Source: Circinella minor
Taxonomy: Eukaryota; Mucoromycota; Mucoromycetes; Mucorales; Lichtheimiaceae
Assembly (NCBI GenBank): GCA_016758965.1
Contig: JAEPRB010000014.1
Span: forward strand, 186,001-250,000
Direction of reading: 5' to 3'
Length of the DNA: 64,000 nucleotides
The number at the start of each line of letters is the position of its first letter. Position 1 is the stretch's first letter. Below the pieces are notes generated by a model. The model saw only the letters and a list, made by a program, of their open reading frames with translations. It did not search any database and was not told the DNA's origin. The translations under genes and the position numbers were made by a program. Positions 23,980 through 35,607 of the stretch are shown here, piece by piece.

Positions 23980-24971
23980 AAAAAAAATGGATATTTTGTG
24001 TAAAAGGAGATCAAAAGAAGAGATAAAAAAAAAACCGCGTGTTACTCTTTTATATTTCCAGTTTTTCTATCAAAATTGAAAGGGGATAGCAAACATTTAA
24101 TTATTTTTTTCTTTGTAGAACGGAACAGGATGGACCGAACCAATCATTCCATTCGGTTATACAGTTAAACCGATATATTCTTTAATTTTCATCTTGAAAT
24201 GGGAAAACTCGTGTTCCGACCAAATTATTCTACACACATGCCCCGCAAGAGGCGCCGAAGAAACAGTCTTTTCAACGTGGGACTTTGTTCCGCATGAATC
24301 ATTTTGCGGGCAGAGATTCCGAATTATCTGGAAAACATTTCTCCTCCATCTTTCCAATATGATCTGACGGGGAAGGTGGGGGGGGAGATAAATGCCAGAT
24401 TTATAGTTGCACTGACTCATATTTTACGTAGCGGACCAGAAGCTTTCGTTTAGCATTAAACTTTTAACAAAGTGAAAAGTACAATGTTATTTGGAAAAAT
24501 TTAGTTGAATGTATTTTTTCTATCTTCTTAAGATATTAAAGAAGATACTACAATAATGTTTGGTGAAATAGTGTAGCATACAGTATATAGTACATTCTCC
24601 CTTGTAAGTGATATAATATCACTTATCTAAAGATGGGGTAAATTTATTTTATATCATTATATACTAAGCAGATCATCCATTAATGGAGAAAGGCAGTGCA
24701 TTTTCTAATTAAAGTAATACAATCTGTCAGCTAAAAAAACAAACTCCATTATAATTGTGCCTATAATTCAGTAGAGCCCATAGATCCTTCTTTTTTTTTC
24801 GCACTATTTTAACTGAAAATTCATAGAAACAACTCTTTATTTTCCCGTCTTCTAGTACACACACATACACATAAGTATCTATATAAACAAATATATATAT
24901 ATTTTGTTTCTTTTGGGACTACCTGTAACAACATAAAGTAACGCGCGGCTTTTCTTATCAAACCAAAGAAT
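23980..24971. other. Divergent promoter region, P450 reductase / inositol kinase
   Basis: This 1 kb region lies between two divergent genes. Positions 24120-24420 are noticeably less AT-rich than the surroundings, and a 21-bp perfect palindrome (TAAGTGATATAATATCACTTA) lies at 24605-24625. TACGTA followed by GCGGACC occurs near 24425. The minus-strand open frame at 24157-24420 resembles no known protein and was not called as a gene. Confidence 0.4.
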
Positions 24972-26265
24972 ATGGCATCCAATGCACAATTAATAAAATT
25001 CGATAATCAAGTAGCAGGTCATGATAGGATATTACAGTTTTCAACAAACGATCTTATGGTGATCAAACCTTCAGCACAAACAGAGCAACGATTTTATGAA
25101 GATTCTCAAGGAGATCTGGAATTTCGTTGTTGGATTCCAAAATGTTATGGAAGTTTACATGCAGCAACAGATTCAGAATTACAATTGTTGGAACAACAAG
25201 GTGAAGGACTATTGGAACAACAAGGTGCTGCTCAAGTACCATTACAACCATCGCCACCGAGACAACGAGATAGCCAAGGGAGACCATTGGATGATATCCT
25301 TTTTTTTTTTATAATATGTTAATAAATGGACATGGAAATAGGATGGGGGGGATCAATATATAAGAAATTCTTAACCATTGATACACAGCATTTGTGTCTA
25401 GAAAACCTATTGAACGGATTTACTAGACCTTGTATAATGGATTTCAAAATTGGTAGTAGGCTGTATGAGAAGGACGCAACTGAAGAAAAAATTATTAAAA
25501 TGAAAGAAAATGCTAAAGGTACAACTATCGAATCTTTAGCTTGTCGAATAGCTGGAATGAAGGTAAAGCCAAAAGAGTTAAGAATGGAATGGATGTAGGG
25601 TGGGGTGGGGGAATATAATTCCAATGTTTTACACATATAATGATATGACAAAATGATTTTAGGTATATGATACAACAAAAGGTGAATGGGGAATTTATGG
25701 AAAGCAATTTGGCAAATCTCGGACAGTAGATAACATGACGGATGGGTTACTCGCCTATTTCTTTCCTACTAGCTCTTATGCATATGAAGAAAAGGATCCA
25801 ATTCGTACATCATTGAAAGATGATAAAGCCACAATAACACCCAAACATATATCTAGCAACAAAATGGAATGGCTTTTGGAATGTTTTATTGAGGACGTAT
25901 CGAGTATTCGAGAATATTTGGAACAAAATCCAAATATTGAATTAATTGGGGCATCACTTTTGTTTATCTATGAAGGAGATAAAACAGCTGCTGATGCGGT
26001 ATGGAAGAAAATGTTGGAAGAGGATAAAAAAGAAAAAGAAGTTTCCAATATTGTAGAAAAAAAGGATGAAGACAGAGAGAATGAAGAACAAGAGGAGGAA
26101 GAAGAAGAACGACCACCTATGTATGATCTTCGATTAATTGATTTTGCCCATTCATCTTTCAAATCACAACAAGAAACACAAGACACTGGAATATTGAAAG
26201 GATTAGATAATACTATATTGTTATTAGAAGAATGTCTTGAACGACAGAAAAAAGAAAAACTATAG
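24972..26265 (+). CDS. Inositol polyphosphate (multi)kinase, IPK family
   Basis: This enzyme phosphorylates inositol phosphates (IP3/IP4/IP5 route) and feeds inositol pyrophosphate signalling. Three exons (24972-25293, 25387-25562 and 25663-26265) give 366 residues. The family signature P-x-x-x-D-x-K-x-G is present as PCIMDFKIG. It is preceded by HLCLENLLNGFTR and followed by GSRLYEKDATEEK. The later kinase motifs are ELIGASLLFIYEG (the SSLL-type ATP-site motif) and YDLRLIDFAHS (the metal-binding DFAH-type motif). A Glu-rich insert lies between them. Intron 1 is not GT-AG: it begins ATATCCTTT and ends AC, and only these ends keep the frame, giving PLDEHLCLENL across the junction. Length and motifs fit an IPMK/Arg82-type enzyme; an IP6-kinase cannot be fully excluded. 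Confidence 0.92.
25294..25386 (+). other. U12-type AT-AC intron
   Basis: This 93 bp intron has all three hallmarks of the minor spliceosome class. The 5' splice site ATATCCTTT is an exact match to the consensus. The branch-point-like ATTCTTAAC at 25367-25375 is close to TTCCTTAAC. A terminal AC at 25385-25386 lies 12 nt after the branch adenosine, in the usual 10-20 nt window. No GT-AG pairing in the vicinity preserves the reading frame. Confidence 0.88.
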
Positions 26266-26571
26266 CCTTTATCTATTATTATTATTATTATTACCTTTAT
26301 TGTATGATTATTATTATTTTTTTTGCTGTATACAAAGAAAAAAAAAAGTAGTATTTATTTTTTATTCGACATGATAACAATTATATCATTATAACACCAT
26401 ATCTATTATTACTATTTATATACAATAAATATAGCTTGCCATGCTAATTTACGAGAGCATTTACAACAGGGAAAAATAAATTTACATCAAAAAAAAAAAA
26501 AGTTCGAAATCTTTTTCAATAGAAAACCAGACTTTGGTTAATAACGTTTTATTAGTAACATTGTATTTTTA
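26266..26571. other. Convergent 3' intergenic region
   Basis: This AT-rich spacer has an ATT trinucleotide run after the kinase stop codon. It probably holds the two 3' untranslated regions. No gene is seen. Confidence 0.4.
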
Positions 26572-29500
26572 TTAAGTACAATGATACAATACACAACATA
26601 CTATTGAACGTTGTTCTTCTAGTAAATCGCTGACACCCACCGTGTACGTCTCACCATTTTCATTAACCTCCATCCAATCCAAGAAATGATTATCATCCCC
26701 GTTAATATAATCATCAGATAGAACTTTTTTCCCTTGAACAAGAGGTAGATTTTCTGGATCCATTGAAAGTCGTCCAAAATAATCGATCAGACGAGTAGGT
26801 CGATATTTACTCAAATCATCTTTATCATCATCGGATCCTTTGGTTTGTTGAATAATCGATAATAGTTCACGAAAATCTGATATGTCATAGTTTTCTTTGC
26901 CATCTAAATCATGAATGGACACTATCTGTAATAACATTGTATTACAATCCAACATGCGCCATCGACATTCAAAGCCATTGGTTACGATACATCGATCCGT
27001 TACTACTTTATACAAATGATCCTGTCCATCATCATCACAGAGCATACTTTCGTGACTTTTAAGTGATTGAATAATTTTGAAATATGGGTCTTCTTTACTA
27101 TAATCATAAAAAAAAATCATTTTTTTTTTAGTTTTGAGGAAAAAACATTTACTAATGTGGAAAACTATAAATAATCTTCACTTCTCTCTTTTTATATATA
27201 TCTAGCTTTTTTTTTTTTTTTTTTTTACCTGAGCTCAATATGAATAGGGTGTCTTAATTGGGTTTTACACACCAGTTCATATCGTTTCAATAACAAATCC
27301 AATGAACCAGCAAATTTCATACTAAATGTTTTTTAATGTGATTATAAAAAGAATAATAATAATAACGTCAACGGTATCTTTTCATTTGTATAAAAATATA
27401 TCACACTATTTTACTTGGTTTTTTTTTCCACTTTCTCTCCTTTATACTTACCGATCCAAGTCCAATATACCAATCTCTTTTACATTTACACCATGATATT
27501 GTTTCGTATACACAACGAGTGATTCTGAATTTCCACTCATGTTTCGATCTAAAAGTGGAAATTGACATACAACAATATTATCATTACTTTTTGTTGTTTC
27601 TCCTGGCTGATAGTGATCCAGTCGGGTACGATGGTATCGTGATAATCGTTGATATTGCAATGCATAATTTGTCGATAGTGTCGAGCTATTGACTTTAACT
27701 GGCATTTCCAGATTCAAGGTATTGAAAAGTGCTGATGATTTTTTATGTTGGTCAGAAAAAAGTGTATTACGTTTACGTTTTCTCGGAATAATGTTAGCAG
27801 CAGTAGAAGTAGCAGCAGCAGCAGTAGTAGTAGTAATAGTAGTATTATTTGGGGATAGCGATTGAGGATGACGTTGATCTTGTGCCCGAATAAGTGGATC
27901 TGGAGGAGAAATAGACGTGGTAGTTATTGGATGATCTTGAACATCAATTGGAAGTCGTACTACGTTTTTCCCTTTGTCAGCTTTTGAATATTTTACTGGT
28001 GATAGTGTCGCGGATGATGTATTTACAGATTGTGCTTTGGATGACTGCATTCGAAACATGTCAAATAAATCTCTATTATCGTTTGGCACTGGTGATAATG
28101 ATGGACTTGTCCTTTTTCGATTCGTTGGTGGTATTTGCGTCTGCTTCTTTTGTTGTTGCTGTTGTTGCTTAGGGCTATCCATCACCATAGGTGTTGGTTC
28201 TTGTTGATTATCCAAATAATTAGCATCGATTTGCCACAACGACTCTTCCGCGATTGGCAACAGCGTATCAGGACTAAGATTTCTCATGGATTGTTTACTA
28301 GTCAGACTATTTATAGTTTGTTTAGCTGGCGATGACACCGGTAAGGATCGAGATGAAGATCCAATAGCAGGTGATGATGTGTTTTCTCGTTGAGCAGAAT
28401 TATTTGACGATAATCTAGTTACTGGATCGACAAACGGCTGTGTGTCTGTATTTGAAGATGATAATGATACTGAACTTCTCTGTTTTGGACTGGGTGTTGT
28501 TGATGGTGGTGTAACAATTGTATTATTTGGTGGTGATTTTATTGATGTTGAGGTACTTGTTGATAAAGAAGAAGATGATGATGCAAATACCCTATTAAAA
28601 CTTTGCTCATCGTGCTGTAATGGTTGTGGTAAAGTTATTTCAGAGACATTCGTCGCTGTAGATTCTTGAACATGGGAATGCTGCCGCGGTTTTTCCAACC
28701 AGCCTGTTAAGGTAGATACTGGTGCTTCTTTTGATATTATTAAATCATCATCATCATCCGATGGTACAAGTTGATCATTCCCACTACTACTACTGCTGCT
28801 TGCTGTTTCCTGACTGCACATTGAAAACTTCCACACATTAGAATCATTTCCTGTTATCGTACCATCATCATTGAAAGCAGGGAATAGCTGCTTTTTTTCT
28901 TTGTTTGCTTGATGTGACAATTCGGTCCTTTGCTGTTCTTCCCGTCGCCCAGAATAGTCAGGTATATCAATGTCCATATTGGTAGTTGTAGTACTCAATA
29001 TGGAGCTCATATCCAACATTTCTTCTTCTTCAGAATCCAGTCGAAGCAAATTTGCATTGTTTTCCAATTCATCAGTGGTATTGTGATAAGTAACTTCGTG
29101 ATGTTCTTTATGGGGTATAATCCGACGACCTGGACTATTGTCTAATTTATTCGGCGATGAAAAAGGTGCTGATTTTCCATCTAAGCGTTGACAATCACTA
29201 TGACATTTAAAGCAGCAAAAAAAAAAAGCAATTGTTACAATAGTGTACATATCAGTGATCAAATACTCCCCTAATTTAATTTTTGAGAGTAATTTCTTTA
29301 TAATACAAACATTTGATCTTCCTGTTGCACAGCTCCAAACAGTCGTTCCATTGGAGAACCATAGATTTGATTGATAAGTTTTTCAAATAGATCGAGTACA
29401 TCTTGTTTATGGTGTAACATAACAGCCATCTTGTTTGGTTCGATATTTACTATACATTTGAGTATTACTTAATTAGCTACTATATTGAATGTTTAAGTCT

Positions 29501-31080
29501 TTTTACATTTGTTTATTCTTTTGACTATACCATCTAATTGATCTCCCTGGAGCTGTATACTAATATAAATGAATGGTATTTTTCTTGGTGGTACATCTAA
29601 TATATATAGAATATCGTATGTAAGATAATAAACAATCAACAGACAAAGTTATTTTTTAAAGTTTAACCTACCGTCATTAAATCTTTTTCTAGCTAATGAT
29701 ACAAGTTCCTTAAGATCACATTTTGAATAATTGACCGGACGTTTATTAATATATACATGAATACGTTCACCACGATAAACAATATCGGGATCTATATATA
29801 TTCGTTATATATTCGTTTAATAAAGAAAAATTATATATTTCGACATAATTCATTATCGTTAATTTGAATATTTTACACTTATATAATATATATATATTAC
29901 CTGCATTCGGTTTAGCTAATACACATTCAATAGATAACTGATTATCCGATGTAGTGATAAAACGGTGTTCCAGCATATTGGAGAGTTGACTACCATAAGC
30001 TGCAACAATAGCATTCATTACACCAGATGTACTTGGCTGGATCCATTTTTTGGTACCTCGAGAAGGTCCCACACTCGTTAATGCAAATCGTACCATTGGA
30101 TAAACAAGACTATATTTCGTCAATAAGTCTTGAATTCGTTTAAAACTAAATGATTTTTGTTCCATTTGTCGTCGTACTGGGATATTAAAAAATGGTTTAT
30201 ATGCTGAAATGATTGTTCCTGTATGTGCAATGGAACCAATAGGCTTTTCACTATATGATTTTTAAAACAAATGTAACATTTTAGTACATCTTCCTATTCT
30301 ACTCTGATTCAAAAAAAATACACTTCTTCAGTTTATTATGTTACTTTTTTTATTTATTTATTTTTGACATGATAGTATATTAAACGCATACCTTATTTGT
30401 TTACCCAAGTAATCAAATTCATATTGTTTAGCAAGAGTTTCATTCCTAGTTTTTGTTGTAATTTGAAATTTTTCTGATAATGTACAAATGGAGTTAAGTG
30501 CCTCGCCTATCATGAAGAGAAAGATATTAGATAAAAAGAATTTCATATACACAATCCGTGCATGAACGTAAAATGATATGAATTTTTTTTTTTACCTCGA
30601 AATCCAAGTGTTTTCAAATGTTCTAAATCATCCATAGAGGTAATTTTAGATGTATGATAACGTTGACCCATTAATGGACGACTATTTTCATCAATACCAT
30701 GTCCATCATCCATAACCTATTTTATATCATGTATTCTCTTTAAGTCACAAATTATCAAATACCAAATCATATATATATATATATATAACGTTTTTTTTGT
30801 TACCTGAATAAGATTTAATCCATTATCAACGAGTTTTACATCAATACTATGCGTGTTGGCATCTAACGCGTTTCTTTTATATATATTTGTATTTATGTAT
30901 TATAAGCTTTTTAGATATACAATCATAATAATATATGACCTTGGAAATAAATAAATAAAAAAGAAAAACTCACTCGATCAATTCTTTGACAATAGATTCA
31001 ATGTCAATAATGACTTGACCCGAATGTAATTTACGTACTGTAGACTTGTCAAGAGGTTGGATCGTTTGATCAGGTAACAT
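26572..31080 (-). CDS. MLH2: MutL homologue, human PMS1 / yeast MLH2 type
   Basis: This is a mismatch-repair accessory ATPase expected to pair with MLH1. Eleven exons (31080-30974, 30873-30804, 30716-30596, 30506-30392, 30250-29901, 29791-29672, 29596-29531, 29449-29311, 29197-27452, 27321-27229 and 27097-26572) give about 1150 residues. The GHKL ATPase motifs are all visible: VKELIENALDA, VMDDGHGID and TLGFRGEALNSIC, then the MutL transducer domain with INKRPVNYSKCD and VNIEPNKMAVML. The N-terminus aligns by eye better with human PMS1 (IQDLL after the PVRRQ motif, IEPNK-MAVML) than with yeast PMS1. Exon 9 is a long Ser/Thr/Asn/Gln-rich disordered linker of about 580 residues. The C-terminal domain lacks the DQHAxxExxxxE metal site, as expected for a non-endonuclease MutL. 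It converges on the kinase gene. Confidence 0.88.
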
Positions 31081-31418
31081 TATATTTATTTAAAGATTTT
31101 TGAACATGAAAGTAACTAGTTTTTTTTTTTGGGGGGGGGGAAAGAAAGAAAGAGGATAAATTCGGCTATTTAAAACTTTAATTTTAAAATTAGATTGGGT
31201 TAAAATAATGCATTGAAAGTTAAACAATTAATAAAACTTAATGAATTTATTTTTATTTAAAGAATGAATGAATAAAATAGAAAGAAAAAGAAAAGGTCTA
31301 TGTTATAGTAACAATAGAAATGCACAAATATTCTTGTATGTATATAATGTCTACAGGGTAATTAATATGAATAAAGAAGAAGAAGAAGAAAGAGGAACGT
31401 CGAAGAGTAAAAGATATT
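31081..31418. other. Spacer between tandem minus-strand genes
   Basis: This spacer holds the MLH2-like promoter and the 3' end of the F-box-like gene. A G homopolymer of about 10 bases lies near 31130-31140. No gene is seen. Confidence 0.4.
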
Positions 31419-32363
31419 TTATAGTGAAGAATGATTAAACATATTTAAAAAAGTTGGAATCTTTAATCCAACTTGTTCAACAATAAAATAACCACATGCC
31501 GGACTACTTGTAAGTTTTGGATCTCGTTCTCTTTCGGGTACTTTTCGTTCATATGCCTTTGGTAATATAGGTCTTGGTGGTCGTCTTTGCTGTTGTTGTT
31601 GCTGTTGTTTTTGTTCAATAATAGTTGTTATAACATTGTCTTCTTCGTTACTATCACTATTATTATTATTATTATTATTATAGGCTGCACACAATAAACA
31701 TGCATCAACCCAACAATCAGATTGTTCAATGGTCATTTCTCGACATAATTGAGATTGCGTAGTAAATTCACTTGCACCAGAAAACGTGCCTGCGCGTGTT
31801 GGTGGTAATTGTTTACGGATATCCCATAATGATGCCAATGTTGCTTTACTTTCCTTATTATCCTTATTTTTTTCAGTCTTCCAGTTGTTATTATTATTAT
31901 TATTGCTATTATTTATATTAGACATTGTCCTTCTTACTCCTTCTCCTCTTCTTTCATTGTTTGTTGTTATTTTTGTTCTTGTTGCTGATGATGCTAAAGT
32001 TGGTCTTAATAACAATTTTCCATGTGACACATATGCATCCTCAACTCGGAAATAGTGTTGTTGCGACGTAAAACAAGGGACTAACCATATGACCCGGTTG
32101 GGTATATCAAGCTTGGAATAATACAATGGAATCCAAGACTCGTTATTTAGCCAAGAGTTTACATTAGATCGTGGTGCAGATAATTCACATAAATTGGTTG
32201 AAACAAGATTTAAAAATGGATATTTCAAAGAAAAAGATAGATGAATTCGCAGTGCCTCATCTACAATATTTTCAGGTAATACTTGATAAAGAGTATTAAA
32301 TGTTGTCAACGGAACCAACGAAATTATGTTTAGCACAATTTCTAAAGGTAAACGATCGAGCAT
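31419..32363 (-). CDS. F-box-like protein, intronless
   Basis: A single uninterrupted frame encodes 314 residues. The N-terminus (MLDRLPLEIVLNIISLVPLTT) has the Leu-Pro...Ile-Leu pattern of an F-box, which would link it to an SCF ubiquitin ligase. The remainder is not recognised. It has a conserved-looking globular start (residues 30-115, including NESWIPLYYSKLDIPNRVIW), then Asn and Gln repeats, and a Cys-containing segment (SDCWVDACLLCAAY). No LRR, WD40 or Kelch repeats are seen. It is one of only two intronless genes here, along with the 190-residue protein at 46.7 kb. The function beyond the F-box is unknown. Confidence 0.65.
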   Translation of the reverse strand: MLDRLPLEIVLNIISLVPLTTFNTLYQVLPENIVDEALRIHLSFSLKYPFLNLVSTNLCELSAPRSNVNSWLNNESWIPLYYSKLDIPNRVIWLVPCFTSQQHYFRVEDAYVSHGKLLLRPTLASSATRTKITTNNERRGEGVRRTMSNINNSNNNNNNNWKTEKNKDNKESKATLASLWDIRKQLPPTRAGTFSGASEFTTQSQLCREMTIEQSDCWVDACLLCAAYNNNNNNNSDSNEEDNVITTIIEQKQQQQQQQRRPPRPILPKAYERKVPERERDPKLTSSPACGYFIVEQVGLKIPTFLNMFNHSSL

Positions 32364-32633
32364 TAATTCTTCTTATCTTGTAAATAGAAAAGAAAGCAAA
32401 AAGAAGAAAAAAAAAAGAAGAAGACCTAATATGCAAAAAGTAAAAAAAAAAAAAAAAAAAGTGTGTGAACTCTTTAGAAACAAGGAGAAGGAATTAAATG
32501 AGTCAGGAATTAAAAAAAAAAATCCCCTCCCCCACCTTTTTTTTTTTTTTGTGCTTTTTAAAATATCGTCTTGTGATTATAGTGCTCATGTTCAGCTCAT
32601 TTAAGAGATACTTGGAGAGAGAGGAGAGCATCT

Positions 32634-32647
32634 TAGCGGACCCCTAA
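32634..32647 (+). promoter_or_regulatory. Shared 14-mer upstream of the F-box-like gene
   Basis: TAGCGGACCCCTAA occurs here, about 270 bp upstream of the F-box-like start codon, and again at 35499-35512. The CG-rich core stands out in AT-rich surroundings. A regulatory role is inference. Confidence 0.35.
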
Positions 32648-35498
32648 TTCCCGGATTTATTTTCGGTAAGATCACATTTATCACATAGTTTCATCTTTTT
32701 GACTATTATTATGCATAATAATTTATATAACCCTGGTGTCTATACTTGCATAAATTGCTTTCTTTTTTTTAATGCGATCATCGAGTCAGAAATAGGGTTA
32801 CTGAAAATTATGATACAACACTATATATATATTTGAAAACAAGCTCTTTACTTGGCTCAATAAATGTACATGTCCTGATCAAAAGAAAAAGATTTCATTT
32901 ATATTTGTTCTGTAGAAAGATTTTCAACTTGCATGTAACCTCCTGCTTTTTTTTTCTTTTACAAAAAGCTGCCGAGTATCTTAAATATATTCTCTCTTGG
33001 GTTAGTTGACAGTTTGCTTTTATATACTTGATGATCAAAAAGTATGAAATAATATTTTTGAACGCTTGCAAGCATATATTCGTTATCAACAAAACATCAC
33101 ACATTCTATCCACAAAGACATGCTCATGTACTGCACATAATAATCCATGAATAATCTTTCTTTTGTACGTAAATCAACTGTGCTCAGTTGTTACATACCA
33201 TTTTTGAAATATAGTTCAGTTCATTAAATGTAAATGCAGGTACGTAGAGAAGGAACAGATAATTGTGAAAAAAAAATTGTTCTGACATATCATGATCACT
33301 ATAACTGCTAGAGCTCGTGTTCTCTTTTTTTTTTTTTTTTTGGCTCCACTACGTATCAATTTTTGCGCGTTTTCTACGTAGTATGTGAGTACTCAATAAA
33401 GCGTATAAAATGCTCCACATTTTTTCAAGGTAATACATCAGAAGTGATATTGTAAGATTTGCATTTATTATTCGAAACATTTGTAGGCTATCAAAAGCCT
33501 TTTAAGTCCTGGAAATGGATTAAAATAAATTAAATTTACAAGATTGCAATTTGGTATATATGATTAATAACGTATATAGTAACCTTAACATCTTTTTTTT
33601 TCTCTTTGATGAACAAAAATATAGCGACATAATAGAGATATAATTCGTGGCGTTGAAGCTACTATTAAACCACACTTTATTCCTCCAATCTCACTGCTGT
33701 ACAAAAAAAAAAAACTTCTCATTATAAAACTACGAAGTCATTGGAAGCACCCATAGAACATGGTGCTTATGATATTCATATTACTAAGTGTATGTATAAC
33801 TTTGAACATGCCCAGTAATTATGATAAACGTAAATAAAAGAACACTGAGAAATAAGGATCAACACAAATTCCAAAACCTAGGAGGATCGACTGGAATTTA
33901 ACTTCGCCATAAGCGTTCTTTTTCATATACGTAAACTGTAGATTTTCCGATTATTTTACATCCTCTCTCAATTATTCTACATTACTGTATATTTCATACG
34001 TACAACAGTTTTAATATCTAGTTATTTATGTATCACATTCTTTTTAACTTGTTATATTGCTATTTCGGATGTCATTATATATACAGCATTTATTTTTTAT
34101 GCATATAAACTATAAAAACATGTACTAAGTATAATAGGCAATTGGGAAGAGCCACATTATAATACGAAAAGTATGATACTTCATCGAAACTTGGTTGATT
34201 ATATTTTATTGTCGTGACCCCATTTGTATCATATATATATATATGTACTGTAGTTGTGTGTCTTTTCCCTATTAAATTAACAATCAAACAAGAATTGGTG
34301 ATATAGTTAACGATATTTATATTAGCTCTTTATGTATACATAGTACATAGTACATAGTAGAAAGTTATATCATACTGACAATTTTATTATTACTCGACAA
34401 AAAAATCTTACAAATCCATGAAAAGTTGGAATTTATGCCTTTCAAGAAACAAACAAGAAAGTCGATCAAAGTAAGTTGTATTTGATCTATATCTAAAATA
34501 ATATGTAATAAAAGACATATTATTATTGGTTTATTTTGAAAAAAATAAAGTATGTTTGTTTTTATTTCGGGAATGGAACTACTATGCACGCTTCCATCAA
34601 ACATACATGGTCCCAAGGCTAAATCATATATTCATGTACAGTACAACAATTGACTATATTATATAATGTGAAATGAAAAACAGTTTTATTGTTTTTTTTT
34701 CTTCACGCAAGTATTTCCATTTCTAGATTCAAGTGATCCAAATAATAACTTCAGTGGCACTTTTGTATATAGCGACACCATTATTACTATTATTAATTAG
34801 TAATAAATGATATAATGAACACGTTTTCTGGGTGTCCCATTAAATGAAATGAACTCACTCCTAGTATCACGTGAGTGAATCATAATATAAAATAGCATTT
34901 TACACCACAAAATGTTTCGGAATGTTTTATTCATCAGGCTTCTCTGGTTTCTTTGGATATAACCGAAAACACATTCAATTATACACACAAAGAAAGAAAA
35001 CAATGCTGGAGTAAAACTCTAAATTTTTAAAAAGACAATAGAAGCTTTAGCTGTACCTTTTTATACCGTTTTTAATGTATAAAACGATAAAGAGAGCTGT
35101 GGTAACATTGACATTCATGGATAGTCTAATAATAACATTATGTAAAAAAAAAATCTTACAAAAAAAATTTTTTTTTCTCTTCTTATTAAAAGACTCAACC
35201 AAATGGAAAATATATACATTTGACGTTTGCTGCATTGAGTGGATTATTTCAAAAAATTTTGAAGCTGTTCTTTGTTTTAACATATTGTACTTTTTCTATC
35301 AAACTCGTGAATACTTTTGTTTTAACTATTCCTGTTATTAACATAAATAAGGAACTGTAATAACCACTGAGACTCATTTTATCATTATTTTTTTTTATTT
35401 CCATGACGAAGAATATATTTTGTGTTGCAACTTTTGCTAAAAGTAAAAACAATTCACGACAATCGAATTTTTACACCAGCAAAAAAAAAAAAAAAAAT

Positions 35499-35512
35499 AG
35501 CGGACCCCTAAC
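35499..35512 (+). promoter_or_regulatory. Shared 14-mer upstream of RPA49
   Basis: This is an exact second copy of TAGCGGACCCCTAA, about 95 bp before the RPA49 start codon. The CCCTAA part resembles telo-box-like promoter elements of ribosome-biogenesis genes, but I cannot show that here. Confidence 0.4.
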
Positions 35513-35607
35513 ACTCACTTTTTTTTTTGTGGTCTTATGGATGAAAAAAAGCCTTTTTAGCATTTAGGCAAAAATTTTACATTTTTTTTTTCACTTCAAC
35601 TTTAATA

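Larger units (their letters stand above)
32364..35607. other. 3.2 kb gene-free region
   Basis: No supported gene was found in this long AT-rich stretch, although many short open frames exist. It contains about six TACGTA hexamers between 33160 and 34000, a short tandem of ACATAGT units near 34335-34360 and long homopolymers. It also has two copies of the 14-mer TAGCGGACCCCTAA, at 32634 and 35499, each a few hundred bases or less upstream of a flanking gene. Confidence 0.45.

Noticed and set aside
24157..24420. 87-residue minus-strand open frame upstream of the P450 reductase gene
   Set aside because: The peptide resembles no family I know and no splice partners are evident. The region is better explained as promoter sequence between two divergent genes.
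25318..25389. A conventional GT-AG intron in the inositol kinase gene from the GT at 25318
   Set aside because: All nearby AG acceptors either shift the frame or create a stop with the leftover T. The AT-AC pairing is the only one that keeps the frame.
34797..35003. 68-residue minus-strand open frame in the 3.2 kb gene-free region
   Set aside because: It has no recognised motif, no splice partners and typical AT-rich composition.
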